Assembly: GCA_034231615.1 (NCBI GenBank)
Contig: CM067299.1
Span: 19,496,498 to 19,560,497, forward strand
DNA length: 64,000 nucleotides
Reading direction: 5' to 3'
Source: Meghimatium bilineatum
Taxonomy: Eukaryota; Mollusca; Gastropoda; Stylommatophora; Philomycidae
Made by a program: the position numbers and the translations under genes. A model generated the notes under the pieces. That model was given only the letters and a program-made list of their open reading frames with translations, was not told the DNA's origin and did not search any database. Below are positions 1-10,136 of this stretch, one piece after another; position 1 is the first letter of the stretch, and each line of letters opens with the position of its first letter.

Positions 1-99
1 TATTTATGTTTTCTCATTTCAAATTTCGAATGTAGTTGGCATACTAGATGATTGTAGATCCAAGTTTTGACATTCGTTTCTGCGTATATTTGACATGTG

Positions 100-378
100 G
101 GTACATTACGGGGAGATGTGTCCACTTTTTTAATGGAACAATCCATTCATTTTTTAACGAATCGAAATTTCGCTAAAGACGCATAAACCGACGCATCCAA
201 TGATCTGCGTGCTACGCACTCGTTCGATGTACATGGGGACGGGGCTCTCAGTACTTTGCGCGCTTTCGATTCATCGGCAGAAGAAGTTGCGACTTATTAA
301 TCTCCAAATCACGATAGCAGTACGACTACGCTTAATTTTAAATAGTTGAAATGGGGACACATCTTCCCGTAATGAACC
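100..378. mobile_element. Probable MITE with inverted ends
   Basis: The left end (100-125, beginning GGTACATTACGGGGAGATG) and the reverse complement of the right end (beginning GGTTCATTACGGGAAGATG) match over about 25 bases with a few differences. Flanks 92-99 and 379-386 agree at 6 of 8 positions, which fits a decayed 8-bp target-site duplication. The 280-bp interior has no coding potential. This is a non-autonomous DNA transposon by inference; the superfamily is not assigned. Confidence 0.5.
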
Positions 379-698
379 GAAATTTGTTTCTAGGATTTTC
401 AAATTCGTTCTTATTCGCACTAAAATAAATGTGAGTTCTTTTTCTGCACAGTTGTATTTTATATGTGACTTACATGTTATTTTAGAGATCTAATGAGATT
501 ATCGTTTGAAACTACTAAGTTACCTGTTCTGAGTGGTAGTTTTATCGTACTGTGAAGTGCTATGTTCAGATAAACGGAGTACATATGGAAAGCCCCAGTA
601 CAATGAAGTTGATGATTTAATTCATAAATTGTTTAAAGAATGTGTTATTACTTTCCATGTGGCTCTCGTCACAGAAATGTCTTTCATTTTTTCTAACC

Positions 699-817
699 CA
701 ATGGTTCTTAACCCCCTTTTTTTAACGGTAACTATTTTTGGTAACATTTTTCTTCACGGAACTCGACAATTCTATGTGGCCTCTAAGAGGCCATCTGGTC
801 GATGTTGAGAACCACTG
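699..817. mobile_element. hAT-type MITE, 119 bp
   Basis: The element starts CAATGGTTCTTAACCCCC and ends GATGTTGAGAACCACTG, an imperfect inverted repeat of the CAGTGGTTCTCAACC kind known from hAT elements. It is bounded by an exact 8-bp direct repeat TTCTAACC at 691-698 and 818-825, the duplication length made by hAT transposases. The interior has no ORF, so it needs a transposase from elsewhere. Confidence 0.85.
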
Positions 818-825
818 TTCTAACC

Positions 826-1446
826 AATCAAGAAATAATCCTATATAAATTTAGGAATTACTCTTATTTTCCTTGGTAACGAACCTCAACTTGTTGAAAT
901 CGATATTCTCGTTAATTCTGATGTTACTGAATATGTTTACACATCTTATCATTTCTCTTAGCTATTTTCCTACTGTATAGACTTGTTCCAGATATCTAGT
1001 ATGCACATTACTTCTCCATGATCCACATGTCTGGTCTATTGTTATTTTTCGAGAGCTTGCACACTATCAGATTATTCCACTGAACTGCATCTTCTATGTT
1101 GTCTTTATATTAACTTGTTTGTTCAGTTAAAGGTTCTCTGAGCCAAACGTCCTATTAAAACAAAGTAATAGAATTACTTATAATTAAATTTCAATGATAG
1201 GATAGAGATATTTCGCCGTTCCATTAGAGAGTAATTCAGGGATCGTGAAGTAATCTAATACAGAGAGGATTTCTGGAGAAATACGGATGAAAAGATAAGT
1301 ATGTCTAGAGAGGAGAATATATATTTTTTTAACATTTAAACGTAGAGGCATTGTTGTAAACATGGTAAAAGGAATTCTTGAAAGCAGGTGGTCGAAGGAA
1401 AGGTATTATTGTTGAATCACTTTAAAAAAAAAAATAATCAGAAACT
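826..1446. other. Unassigned AT-rich DNA
   Basis: No exon, transposon end or repeat was recognised here. Confidence 0.4.
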
Positions 1447-1922
1447 GCAGTCGTTAGTGCAATATCATCCTAACCCAGTCGTTAGTACAATATCTTCATA
1501 ACCCAGTCGTTAGTACAATATCTTCATAACCCAGTCGCTAGTGAAATATCATCCTAACCCAGTCGTTAGTGAAATATCATACTAACCCAGTCGTTAGTGA
1601 AATATCATACTAACCCAGTCGTTACTACAATATCTCCCTAACCCAGTCGTTACTACAATATCTCTCTAACCCAGTCGTTACTACAATATCTCCCTAACCC
1701 AGTCGTTAGTGAAATATCTCTCTAACCCAGTCTTTAGTGCAATATCATCCTAACCCAGTCGTTAGTGAAATATCATCCAAACCTAGTCGTTAGTGTAATA
1801 TCTCCCTAACCCAGTCATCAGTGCAATATCATCCTAACCCAGTCGTTAGTGAAATATCATCCTAACCCAGTCGTTAGTGAAATATCATCCTAACCCAGTC
1901 GTTAGTGCAATATCTTCCTAAA
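1447..1922. repeat. Minisatellite, about 29-bp unit, ~16 copies
   Basis: The unit is of the form CAGTCGTTAGTGAAATATC followed by ATCCTAACC. Copies differ at several positions (CAATATCTTCATAACCC, TACTACAATATCTCCC), and neighbouring copies share variants, as expected from local duplication. No long frame is kept. Confidence 0.95.
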
Positions 1923-2079
1923 CCGATGATTCAGGTTTGAGTGGAAGTTTTTAAAATTTACAATTAGTATCCTAGAAATAAACCCAGTCTCATAAAATGG
2001 GCACCAAAACAACTCTTAAAAAGTAAATGTGGCTAGATTTAATGATTGATGGAGACTATGATCACTCGATCACCATTGC

Positions 2080-2145
2080 TATTCAGGTAATATATCATTT
2101 CAGGTAATATATTAGGTAATATATCAGGTAATATATCATTTCCAG
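2080..2145. repeat. Short tandem CAGGTAATATAT
   Basis: Four near-identical copies of CAGGTAATATAT with small spacers lie just upstream of a SINE copy. There is no other content. Confidence 0.6.
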
Positions 2146-2220
2146 AACGTAGTTTTCTCTTGTGCCATTAATTATTTACATTTTGAAGGTTACGGCACAT
2201 AAACGACCCGTTAGCGAATT

Positions 2221-2492
2221 CTTCTTATTCTGCGTTCGTTCTCAAACTTCTGCAGATAGCAGGATGTAGTCCGAAGAACGGAATGTGCTGTGTTATAGTT
2301 TACATCATCGGTGTGATATTTGTGCCTTTCGGCCTGATACATCCAACTTCAGCATGGCTTTGAGTCACTTTGACACTACATGGATTGGGACAGCCAACTA
2401 CACCGCATAACCTCATTAGTTCTCCTCTTACGACATGCATGGAAGGTAAACATTGTTGCTATTCTTTCTCCCCTCTCGGGCCCAGCAACACA
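2221..2492 (-). mobile_element. SINE family A copy (minus)
   Basis: Read on the minus strand, this is a roughly 270-bp element. It holds the start motif CCCGAGAGGGGAGAAAG, the core TGCATGTCGTAAGAGG, the body motif CATGCTGAAGTTGGATGT and a 3' end GAGAACGAACGCAGAATAAG. At least twelve more copies of the same order lie in this window on both strands. The core resembles the GTCGTAAGAGGCGACTAA segment widespread in molluscan SINEs. No clear tRNA A/B boxes were seen. Confidence 0.8.
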
Positions 2493-2630
2493 TGGGTGGT
2501 TGACTAATTGAAAGCCAGCAGTCTAAAAAGAAAATTTCAACATCACATTTTGGGAAATGATGTCTGGAGATGTCTATAGTTGTATAATTTGGTAGCATAT
2601 GCTATTCAGCACGCAGTAATCAATACTTTA

Positions 2631-2942
2631 GGTTCTGGACCATATCTAGGGCCTACCGACTAATTTTTCTTTTGATCTATGCTTTTGATCTATGTTTCTT
2701 TTGATCTATATTTTCCCTTGTCTATGTTTATCAAATTGTTTATCTATGTTTATTAATTTACATATTTATTTATTTAGGACGGTTATGTGAGTGGTTAGGA
2801 GAGTTGTATGAGTTAGGGTTAGGGTGTGGGTTAGGGATATGGTCTGGGTTTGAAAATAAATACTCGGTCTCCGATACACATAGTCAAGGGAAATAATCCA
2901 AAGAAAATGAAGTCGGTACAACCCTGGATCTGGTCCAGTTCC
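2631..2942. mobile_element. Foldback MITE with TTAGGG-like core
   Basis: The ends GGTTCTGGACCATATC and (reverse complement) GGAACTGGACCAGATC are inverted, and the similarity runs inward along much of each arm. The exact 8-bp direct repeat ATACTTTA at 2623-2630 and 2943-2950 is the target-site duplication. Near the centre lie GGGTTAGGG-like motifs and the pair CCCTTGTCTATG / CATAGTCAAGGG, shared with the element at 52377-52634. It is non-coding. Confidence 0.75.
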
Positions 2943-2950
2943 ATACTTTA

Positions 2951-3875
2951 TATCTCTGACTTCAGTGATTTTATCGGCAATATTTACGTAATAGGTTGCC
3001 ATTGCTTTCTGACAGGTTTAAATGTTCACCTTCCTACGGCAGAAATTAAACCATGTACTCTGTAATTCTGAACCCATCACCATTTGATATGCTGTCTTCT
3101 GATACAGTCTAGTACTGCTGGATATCCGTTTCCTTGCTGAATGTATGTTTGACATAGTCTCTTCTCCAATTATTCTGCGTTCTTATGATAACGCTGCAAT
3201 GTGATTTTTTCTTTACTATTCGTGAGACGATGATGTCTCATGTGCTCCACCTTGTCGCTGTGACAAGGTTTGCCTTTTTTGTAGATTATGTAAGCTATAA
3301 TGATTGTGCTCCAACTGCACAAACAGATACACGAGCTATATTTGCTCGCAATTTCTTGGGATATCAAAACAAACAAAGTATATAGTAGTAGGTTCAAAAA
3401 AAGCTGATCAGATCAGTGGAGTGTGAGATAATATGAGGCGACCATTACATTTTTTAATTTGCATTATTGTTAATATAATAAGAAAATGCAATATTCTGTT
3501 TTAAAAACAACAGCAGTTGAAAATACAACAAATGGTTCAACCAGCTGGGATATGGACAATCAGATAAATATAATGGAGAAAGGGAGTTTGGATGCACAAA
3601 CGCACCTTTAATAAAAAATAAGTACAATGTCTACAAAATAAAATTAACTTCGCTTTCCTGCTTGCGATGAATCTACTGAAAACAGTCTTTATCTTAAAAG
3701 ATACTCCCACCCCCCCCTTTTTTTTTAACCATGACAATTTTGGAAACTGATATTCTTAGAAGCGCCCCCTGCCCATTACGATTAAACTACTGAATACCGC
3801 AATATTCTTAGGAGCCATCTACTATTACGATCAAACTACTAAAACAGTGATAATCATAGCAGTTTCTCCAGCTGT
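2951..3875. other. Unassigned DNA with a C/T tract
   Basis: No coding exon or transposon end was recognised. A CCCACCCCCCCC(T)n run sits near 3709-3727. Confidence 0.4.
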
Positions 3876-4162
3876 ATAGACACAGCATAGACACAGTATA
3901 GACACAGTATAGACACAGTATAGACACAGTATAGACACAGTATAGACACAGTATAGACACAGTATAGACACAGCATAGACACAGCATAGACACAGTATAG
4001 ACACAGTATAGACACAGTATAGACACAGTATAGACACAGTATAGACACAGCATAGACACAGTATAGACACAGTATAGACACAGCATAGACACAGTATAGA
4101 CACAGTATAGACACAGTATAGACACAGTATAGACACAGCATAGACACAGTATAGACACAGCT
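3876..4162. repeat. Minisatellite, 11-bp unit TAGACACAGTA, ~26 copies
   Basis: This is a regular 11-bp tandem repeat with one main variant (GCA for GTA). Because 11 is not a multiple of 3, the unit cycles through all frames; the minus-strand open frames it gives (CLYCVYTVS...) are an effect of a stop-free unit and not genes. Confidence 0.97.
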
Positions 4163-4342
4163 TACAATGAAGGTGACAACACAAGAGAAGAGATTAATCG
4201 TTGTTTATGTCAGAGTTGAAGAAAAACATCGTTACTCAAAACATTTCTAGGATTTGACAGTTGCCACCTGCTCAATTGGGAGCTGAAAGGAAAACGCAGA
4301 AGAGTAAGCAGTAGGACGAGTTTTAGAGATAGAAACGCTTGT

Positions 4343-4621
4343 GTGTTGCCGGGGCCTGAAAGGGGAGCAAAGAATAGCAACACTGTTTACCTTCCATGCA
4401 TGTCGTAAGAGGCGACTAAGGAGGTTATGGGATGGAGCTGGCTATCCCACCCCATATTGGGTCAGTGACCCAAAGCCATGCTGAAGTTGGATGTGTCAGA
4501 CCGAAAGGCGCAGATATCGCAACAATGATGTAAACCATGACACAACGCATTCCGTTCTCCGGACTACATCCTGATAATCTGCAGGAGTTTGACAACGAAC
4601 GCAGAAGAGGAAGAAGAAGAG
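4343..4621 (+). mobile_element. SINE family A copy (plus), best preserved
   Basis: It starts near GTTGCCGGGGCCTGAAAGG and carries the core CATGTCGTAAGAGGCGACTA, then CATGCTGAAGTTGGATGTG and CTCCGGACTACATCCTGATA. It ends in a GAA-rich tail (GAAGAGGAAGAAGAAGAG). This copy serves best as the family reference in this window. Its last ~130 bp are shared in modified form with SINE family B. Confidence 0.85.
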
Positions 4622-5379
4622 ATAGAAAAATACGTATCAGTAGCTAGAGTTGTGACCAATCATCATTAGAATTGAATGTGCTAGGGGAAGAGAGTAAAGC
4701 GGTGGAAAAGAGGGGGGGGGGGTGGGGATTTCCTGGGTATAATTAAGTATGTGTATAGCGGGATTGTATGTGTGTGTAAATAAATAGTTTAGTGTTTAAA
4801 TTTTCAATTTAATGTACCTTGATTAGTATTGATTTCCATCTGAGAAAGTAAACTGTTCAAATTATTTTTACAATAAAAAAAACTTATAACTAATGGTGAG
4901 CTTAAACGTGACCGGACTCCAGTGAAGACCTGTGTACAGAAAGTAAACTTGAAAATCGGAAAGGCTGATTTTTTTTTATTATCTCAACTCATTTCGTTGA
5001 TCAGATCTGGCTTTTTTGGAATGCAACTCCAAGTATATAAATAGTGACCAACGAATCACATGACAATAATAGAAAACGTTACGAATACAGATCTCTTTAC
5101 TTTCTGTATAGAGGTCTTTACCGCCGGCGATCTCGAGTTAAGCGTCTTTCAATCGCGGGCATGAGTCCAATTTAGCTACAAAAGATTTGTGTCAGCAGAC
5201 AATCTCGGAGGATGTGGTTCAGGAAAGTCAAAACTCCACCCCCCCCCCCATCCCGATGTAGATAGCGTTTTACGTTTCAGTGATAAGATTTAAAGGAAAA
5301 TGTGTAGTAACAACAGTAAAACTTGAATCCAATATGTAAAAATTGGAGAAGGTTAATCAAGTTATCCTAATCAATGGTA
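4622..5379. other. Unassigned DNA
   Basis: A poly-G run lies near 4712 and a poly-C run near 5238. No gene or element was recognised. Confidence 0.4.
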
Positions 5380-5426
5380 ACACACATATATCGACGTTTC
5401 GAACAAAAGGCATTTATCAATAGCAC
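5380..5426 (-). mobile_element. Penelope-like/hammerhead-like end (minus)
   Basis: On the minus strand it reads ATTGATAAATGCC...TTCGAAACGTCGATATATG. The order of a GATAAA-like segment, a short stem and GAAACGTC resembles the degenerate hammerhead-ribozyme terminal repeats of Penelope-like elements. The strict CUGANGA core is not intact. It pairs in inverted orientation with 5841-5886. Confidence 0.4.
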
Positions 5427-5840
5427 AACATAGCACACAACCAATAATAGCATCACTGTCCACGTTAATATATTAATCACTGAATGGGATAAATCCGGAA
5501 GAGTATAAATGATTTTAAAAGACTGGAAGGACTGACCGGACTCAATATGCAATTGAAAACAGGTATATTCATCAACTGTGCACATTAGAGCTCTCTGAGA
5601 TTAACATCCGTCATTCATATCTGTAGATATCCTGTTATATTCTGTCGTTTTTCTTTATGTTTCGGATTGTCAATATCTTATGACATTCTGCTAACGTTTT
5701 TTTAAAGTTATATTTCATCTATATCCTTCACGTTTTTCCCCATCATTTATATTCTTCCGGGCTTCCAGACTGATCTTGTCTAGTGATTAATATGTGAACT
5801 TGGACAGTGATTCTTCTAACTCATCATGTGTTATGTTGTG

Positions 5841-5886
5841 TTCTTGATTAAAGCCCTTGGGCGAAACGTCGATATTTATGTGTTAT
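5841..5886 (+). mobile_element. Penelope-like/hammerhead-like end (plus)
   Basis: It reads CTTGATTAAAGCCCTTGGGC then GAAACGTCGATATTTATG. GCCC/GGGC can form a 4-bp stem II next to GAAAC, as in hammerhead ribozymes. The CUGAUGA box appears as TTGATTA, so activity is unlikely. With 5380-5426 it brackets about 415 bp without a recognisable ORF. Confidence 0.4.
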
Positions 5887-6589
5887 ATTTATTTTAAAAA
5901 TTTCTTATCCTTTTCCCTAGTCAGTTTTGTGAACTGGTGAATGATTTAACTATCAATATTATCAAACATCAGACAGTTGAAGCAAATCTCCAATATGTCT
6001 GATACAGACAAAAGTCATTGTGCGAATGCAAATTAAACATATGGAATCCCGAGTAGAATGATGTCTATACTACCGAAACGTCAATTTACAGCATCATATG
6101 GTATGTAGAACATGATTTATATGAGTTATAGTGAGTCCTTGGCAAATTATATTCCTATGGACTCATCGAACTTCTTTCAAAAATGACGTTATTTCACTTT
6201 ATCGGTGATTTTCTTTGGATGCCGACCCAAAATAAAAACACAATAACCAATGAAAATGAAGGAAGAAAGTCAACAGGGTCACTATTGAAAGATTATCCAT
6301 TGAGTCCACGGTACTGTATAAAAGGCGAGGACTTGGTTATAGTACATAATCGATCTAGGCCTTCAACTTGTGGGTAATAAAAACGGACCGTTACGAACTT
6401 GTGACGCTGATTATGTCTCTCACTATTCATTCAAATCCCATAATAATTCCACTTGGGCTCACTTCTTGTGAAGCTGGGCTAGTGAAAGGGGGTTATTTTG
6501 CCCCAAATGATGTAGAAATTTTAAATATGAAAAATTGTGGCTTTTGAGTTAGTAGTAAATCTAAGTAAAACATTGTTCTGTTACAGCAA
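5887..6589. other. Unassigned DNA
   Basis: Nothing was recognised. One GAAACGTC motif occurs at about 6074, without the surrounding stem. Confidence 0.35.
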
Positions 6590-6599
6590 CATACTTTTG

Positions 6600-6800
6600 T
6601 AAACACGAATTGTCTCTTTTTATGATGTTGAAAACAAAATACAAACATCAGTTGCTAGTACAACATCTGATATTAAATTGTTACATTATAATAATAAAAC
6701 AAAATACAAACATTAGTTGTTATTACAAGATCAGATATGAAGTTATTCCAGCATCATCATAAAACAAAATACAAACATCAGTTGTTTTAAAAAATATTAT
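6600..6800. repeat. Degenerate tandem, ~65-bp unit, ~3 copies
   Basis: AAAACAAAATACAAACATCA followed by GTTG(C/T)TAGTAC recurs at spacings of about 65 bp with substitutions, near 6630, 6700 and 6765. Confidence 0.6.
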
Positions 6801-6995
6801 AAAGTAAATTGCGACGGCATAAAAACAAAACAAAATTGTAAATTACAATACAAAGTTGTAAATTCAGTTGTTAGTAGCACAAAATGACATTAGTGTCCGA
6901 AGTTGTGTTGCTACTACAATATAAAACTATTGGCGTTGATTTGTGATGAATGAAGCAACATCATTATTCGAAAGAAAGAAGTGAAATATGTTTCC

Positions 6996-7235
6996 CGCGT
7001 GTTGTCGTAGCTGGAAAAAGAGCACATCAACACTGCGACCTCCATACATTTCTTAGTAATTGTCGACTATAGAGGGTATGTCATGGAGTTGTCCGTCACA
7101 TAGAGAGTCAAAGTGACCAAAACGTCATGCTGAAGTCAGGTGTGTCATACCGATAAGCGCAGATATTGTAGTTAGCTACAGATCATTACACCGCGCATTT
7201 CATTCTCTGGACTGTTTCCTGCTAATCTATAATCG
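6996..7235 (+). mobile_element. SINE family A copy, diverged (plus)
   Basis: Family landmarks are present in order but mutated: TTCTTAGTAATTGTCGACTA at the core, CATGCTGAAGTCAGGTGTGT, and CATTCTCTGGACTG with CTGCTAATCTA near the 3' end. A separate 3' end of the same family lies at 7503-7547. Confidence 0.6.
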
Positions 7236-7375
7236 TTAATAGGCAAGACTGCTGTAAAACTGTATACAAATAATAGTTACGTAGAACACAAGGTTGTGTA
7301 GTTTTATGTTCACCAAAAGACTATCCGACTATGAGACATATAGACAAAATCAAACAAACAACATAATACAAGAAA

Positions 7376-7415
7376 TTTCCAACGTTTCAACCGTTAGGTC
7401 TTCTTCAAGAATATA
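7376..7415 (-). mobile_element. Penelope-like/hammerhead-like vestige
   Basis: The minus strand reads TTGAAGAAGACCTAACGG then TTGAAACGTTGG. GACC/GGTT can pair as a stem II before GAAAC. This is the hallmark order of hammerhead-like Penelope termini, with a mutated first core box. Confidence 0.4.
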
Positions 7416-7547
7416 CAAAACAAACAGTGAACAAACAATAAAAACAGTAAAGAAAAAGATACTTTACACAGAGCCGCTAGAACGTAGACAGTAAACAATA
7501 CGATGCCAACCTGCTAATCTACAGTAGTTTGAGAAAAACGGAGAAGA

Positions 7548-8230
7548 AATCATATATTTTTGATAAATTGTTAAGTTCTTCTGTCATTAAATAATCATTT
7601 CCTTTACATGCATGTTTTCTTCTTGTGCGATCATTCTTAAACTCTCGCTAGTAGATAGACACGGTGTATTCCATAGAGCGTGATGTACCGCTTCGCGATT
7701 CACAGCATGGAAGCGATAAATGAGCAACTCAACACAGAACATCCGACTTCTTAATGTGGGGTTGTCAATCACACTCCAAACTCTCCTTATTCGATTCACG
7801 CCATGATACAACAACAAAGCACTCCGGTAATAGGTTGAAAGGGGCCTGCCTTTGTATAACGAGGCTTAAATCTCATACTTAACATGCAATCCTTATTCGA
7901 GGAAAGACGTTGCTATCGTGATGTCACTGTTGCAACATACCCGACAAGAAAATATTTGATGGTAAGATGAAGAAATGTATTTGTCAACTTGTTTCTGATT
8001 CAAGTTGAATCCTCTCTGTATATGCCGCTTCTACTTAAAACATTGTTCAACACTGAGACATGGAGTATCCTGGATATGAAACGGAATTCTAGAAAAATCT
8101 CTTTATCGTGCACAATTATACGGCAATATTGGGCATATTTCCTGGAGATTAAAATAAAAAGATGCAAACTCGCAAACAAACAAAAATATAAAAATCTTTG
8201 TATTTGGTACTCATTGTACTGACAAATTCA
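7548..8230. other. Unassigned DNA
   Basis: No supported feature was found; short open frames on both strands lack splice or family signals. Confidence 0.35.
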
Positions 8231-8353
8231 GAAGTGCTGGGCCATTGGCGCATGTATATAATGACATGATGATTTTTCATTATCTGGATTAAATAAGACT
8301 ATTTTCCTATTACAAAAAATATCCAGTGGGGATTTAAGAATAAACACTGAACA
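8231..8353 (+). mobile_element. Diverged SINE family B copy
   Basis: GAAGTGCTGGGCCATTGGCG, then CATTATCTGGATTA and CCTATTACAAAAAATATCCA followed by GTGGGGATTTAAGAATAAAC. This follows the order of the better copies at 56702-56867 and 36277-36439, with many changes. Confidence 0.5.
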
Positions 8354-8717
8354 AATACTGTACTCATAGTACAGTCTATCTGGAATTCCAATCAGTTAGA
8401 AAATCATTTATTAAAACGAGGAAGATAATTGATTTCAGTAAGATTAGTTATCGAATATGTGAACACTGAACACTCATATTTCTCGTTGATTATTTCTCTA
8501 AACACGAGAAAATATGATTTGAAATGCATACATAATTCTAACTGAACCACATAATTATTTGCAGCTTCCGGTAATCAATGAACTTTGTTAATAAGTTTCC
8601 AGGATTTTCTCAAATGGGGTAGCTGGATAATTTATTTTAACACGCGATCATCTCTTTAAACCAGACAGACGAAGAATAAGGCATATACTAACCGAACAAT
8701 TTATTAATATATATTCA

Positions 8718-8733
8718 CCCCCTCTCTCTCTAA

Positions 8734-8768
<35 letters not shown>

Positions 8769-8769
8769 G
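8718..8769. repeat. (CT)n microsatellite
   Basis: A CT dinucleotide run with a few interruptions. Confidence 0.9.
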
Positions 8770-8940
8770 TGAATGTTTGATAGGTTATTTAAAAAAACAA
8801 CTAATTAAGACTGGCCGATGACTGAATGTGTTTCCTCATTGCTGGTAAATGAACATATCTCTCTTCTGACAGCAATGTCAAACTATGGCAAGAATTGTAC
8901 TGAGAAAATGGAGACCAATAGTAACGCTAAGTCCAGCACC

Positions 8941-9132
8941 GTGCCGGAGTGGTACAGTGTGCATCTGTGACGACCAAGGTACCGAGTTCGATCCCCACCA
9001 CAGGCAATTGTACATCTGGAACGTTCAGAAGCAATGGCAAACTACTGAACGTGTTTATATTGCCTAGAAAATCACTACAGCCAAAAAAATGCTGGGTTGA
9101 TGGCTACGTCCTGAATAGGAGGATACACTATC
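8941..9132 (+). mobile_element. tRNA-derived SINE with RTE/BovB-like tail
   Basis: The head looks like a tRNA promoter: an A-box-like TGGTACAGTGTGC at 8950-8962 and a B box GTTCGATCC at 8986-8994. The body AAGCAATGGCAAACTACTG ... TTGCCTAGAAAATC is shared with a second copy at 32909-33108. That body strongly resembles the 3' tail of RTE-mobilised SINEs such as Bov-tA (AGCAATGGCAAC...TTGCCTGGAAAATC). The element is non-coding and inferred to have used RTE machinery. No clean target-site duplication was seen. Confidence 0.75.
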
Positions 9133-9139
9133 CATTTTC

Positions 9140-9414
9140 TTAGTAAAGCTAAATTACATCTGACCAGAGTAAGCATATTTCCAGTAGCAAGTGATGGTTG
9201 TGAAACATTGACAATTAATAAGGTAGTGGCAAATATAATTTCTTCCTTTGATATGAAATGATACAGAAGGATGATGAGAACACCATGGGCAGCGGGAAAA
9301 CGAGCCAAGTCGTGTTAAGGACTTTAAATGTGGAAGAGAGTTGACTCTTAAACAATAGTTTAACAAGAATATCGAGGTTTTTTTTATCATATAAAGAAGC
9401 ATTCCCACATGGAA
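9140..9414 (+). mobile_element. Decayed RTE LINE, 5' part
   Basis: Translated fragments read DGCETLTIN, YRRMMRTPWAA and HIKKHSHME across shifts of frame. These are the C-terminal landmarks of RTE/BovB-type reverse transcriptase proteins (YGCETWTI..., RRMLRIPWTA..., F.HI.R....LEK). The rest of the same element resumes at 9848 after an insertion. Confidence 0.6.
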
Positions 9415-9619
9415 TAGTGCTCTTCGTTCAGATGATTTATCCCAAAGGAACAGTGTTCATCGTTCAGATGATTTATCCCAAAGGAACAGTGTTCATCGTT
9501 CAGATGATTTATCCCAAGGAACAGTGCTCATCGTTCAGATGATTTATCCCAAGGAACAGTGCTCATCGTTCAGATGATTTATCCCAAGGAACAGTGCTCA
9601 TCGTTCAGATGATTTTGAG
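9415..9619. repeat. ~36-bp tandem array inside an inserted LINE fragment
   Basis: Five to six copies of GTTCAGATGATTTATCCCAA with GGAACAGTGCTCATC. The unit reads in frame as SAHRSDD..., and the last copy runs on into the downstream LINE reading (SAHRSDDFEINRHA). This suggests the array arose from LINE sequence. Confidence 0.7.
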
Positions 9620-9847
9620 ATAAATAGACATGCGTTAATATCGAGAATGCGTGATTTGACATAGTCGTGGCCCGCAGAGAACACATAACAAAGATTTCAA
9701 AAAGAGCATTAAGCCAACATAGAACTTGAACGATCAGACGTCATACTCTGAGAGATTTACTGAAGCGGCGATCTGAGCACCTATGGGCTTGTCCGGTGTG
9801 CGAAGAAGATAATCAACATACCTAACCTAACCTAGCCTAACCTAACA
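9620..9847 (+). mobile_element. I-group LINE 3' end with (CCTAA)n tail
   Basis: Translation gives LRDLLKRRSEHLWACPVCEE at about 9755-9810. This matches the C-terminus LRWLLERRGEHLWECSTCRE of the larger LINE at 21.7-23.4 kb. It is followed by a CCTAA tail at 9821-9846. The insertion 9415-9847 is bounded by ACATGGAA (9407-9414 and 9848-9855), a target-site duplication that splits an older RTE LINE. Confidence 0.65.
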
Positions 9848-10020
9848 ACATGGAAGGTATGCTAGCTGCTATCAAAAGAAATGAAAGACAAAGACAATGA
9901 TGGACACAAAACATTTCAGAGCGTTGAAACATGTCCCTGACCAGAACAGGTCAACCGGTACAGAATCGTGAGTTGTTCAAAAAGCCCATAACTAGATTGA
10001 GAAGAATATTTCACTGGTAT
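9848..10020 (+). mobile_element. Decayed RTE LINE, 3' part
   Basis: Translation gives MEGMLAAIKRNERQRQ, stop, WTQNISER, stop, NMSLTRTGQPVQNRELF. These correspond to the RTE C-terminus (GKIEGKR.RGRQR.RW.D.I....MSL..AG.LA.DRE.FR). It is the continuation of the fragment at 9140-9414. Confidence 0.6.
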
Positions 10021-10136
10021 ACTAATCATGACAATCTTCTTGTTGTAAACATGCTTTTGTGAATCGACGCCAGATACATTGTGTCTCATTAATTAATACA
10101 TTGTAATAATTTTTTCAGGCAAGTATTCTTCATCTT

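Noticed and set aside
2800-2845. TTAGGG repeats as a telomere remnant
   Set aside because: Only a few motifs, at the centre of a foldback MITE that has a second copy at 52.4 kb; part of the element.
3808-4184. Cysteine-rich repeat proteins on the minus strand
   Set aside because: Translations of an 11-bp tandem repeat in three frames; no coding evidence.
9821-9846. (CCTAA)n as an interstitial telomere
   Set aside because: It lies directly after a LINE C-terminus and inside a target-site duplication pair, so it is the LINE tail.
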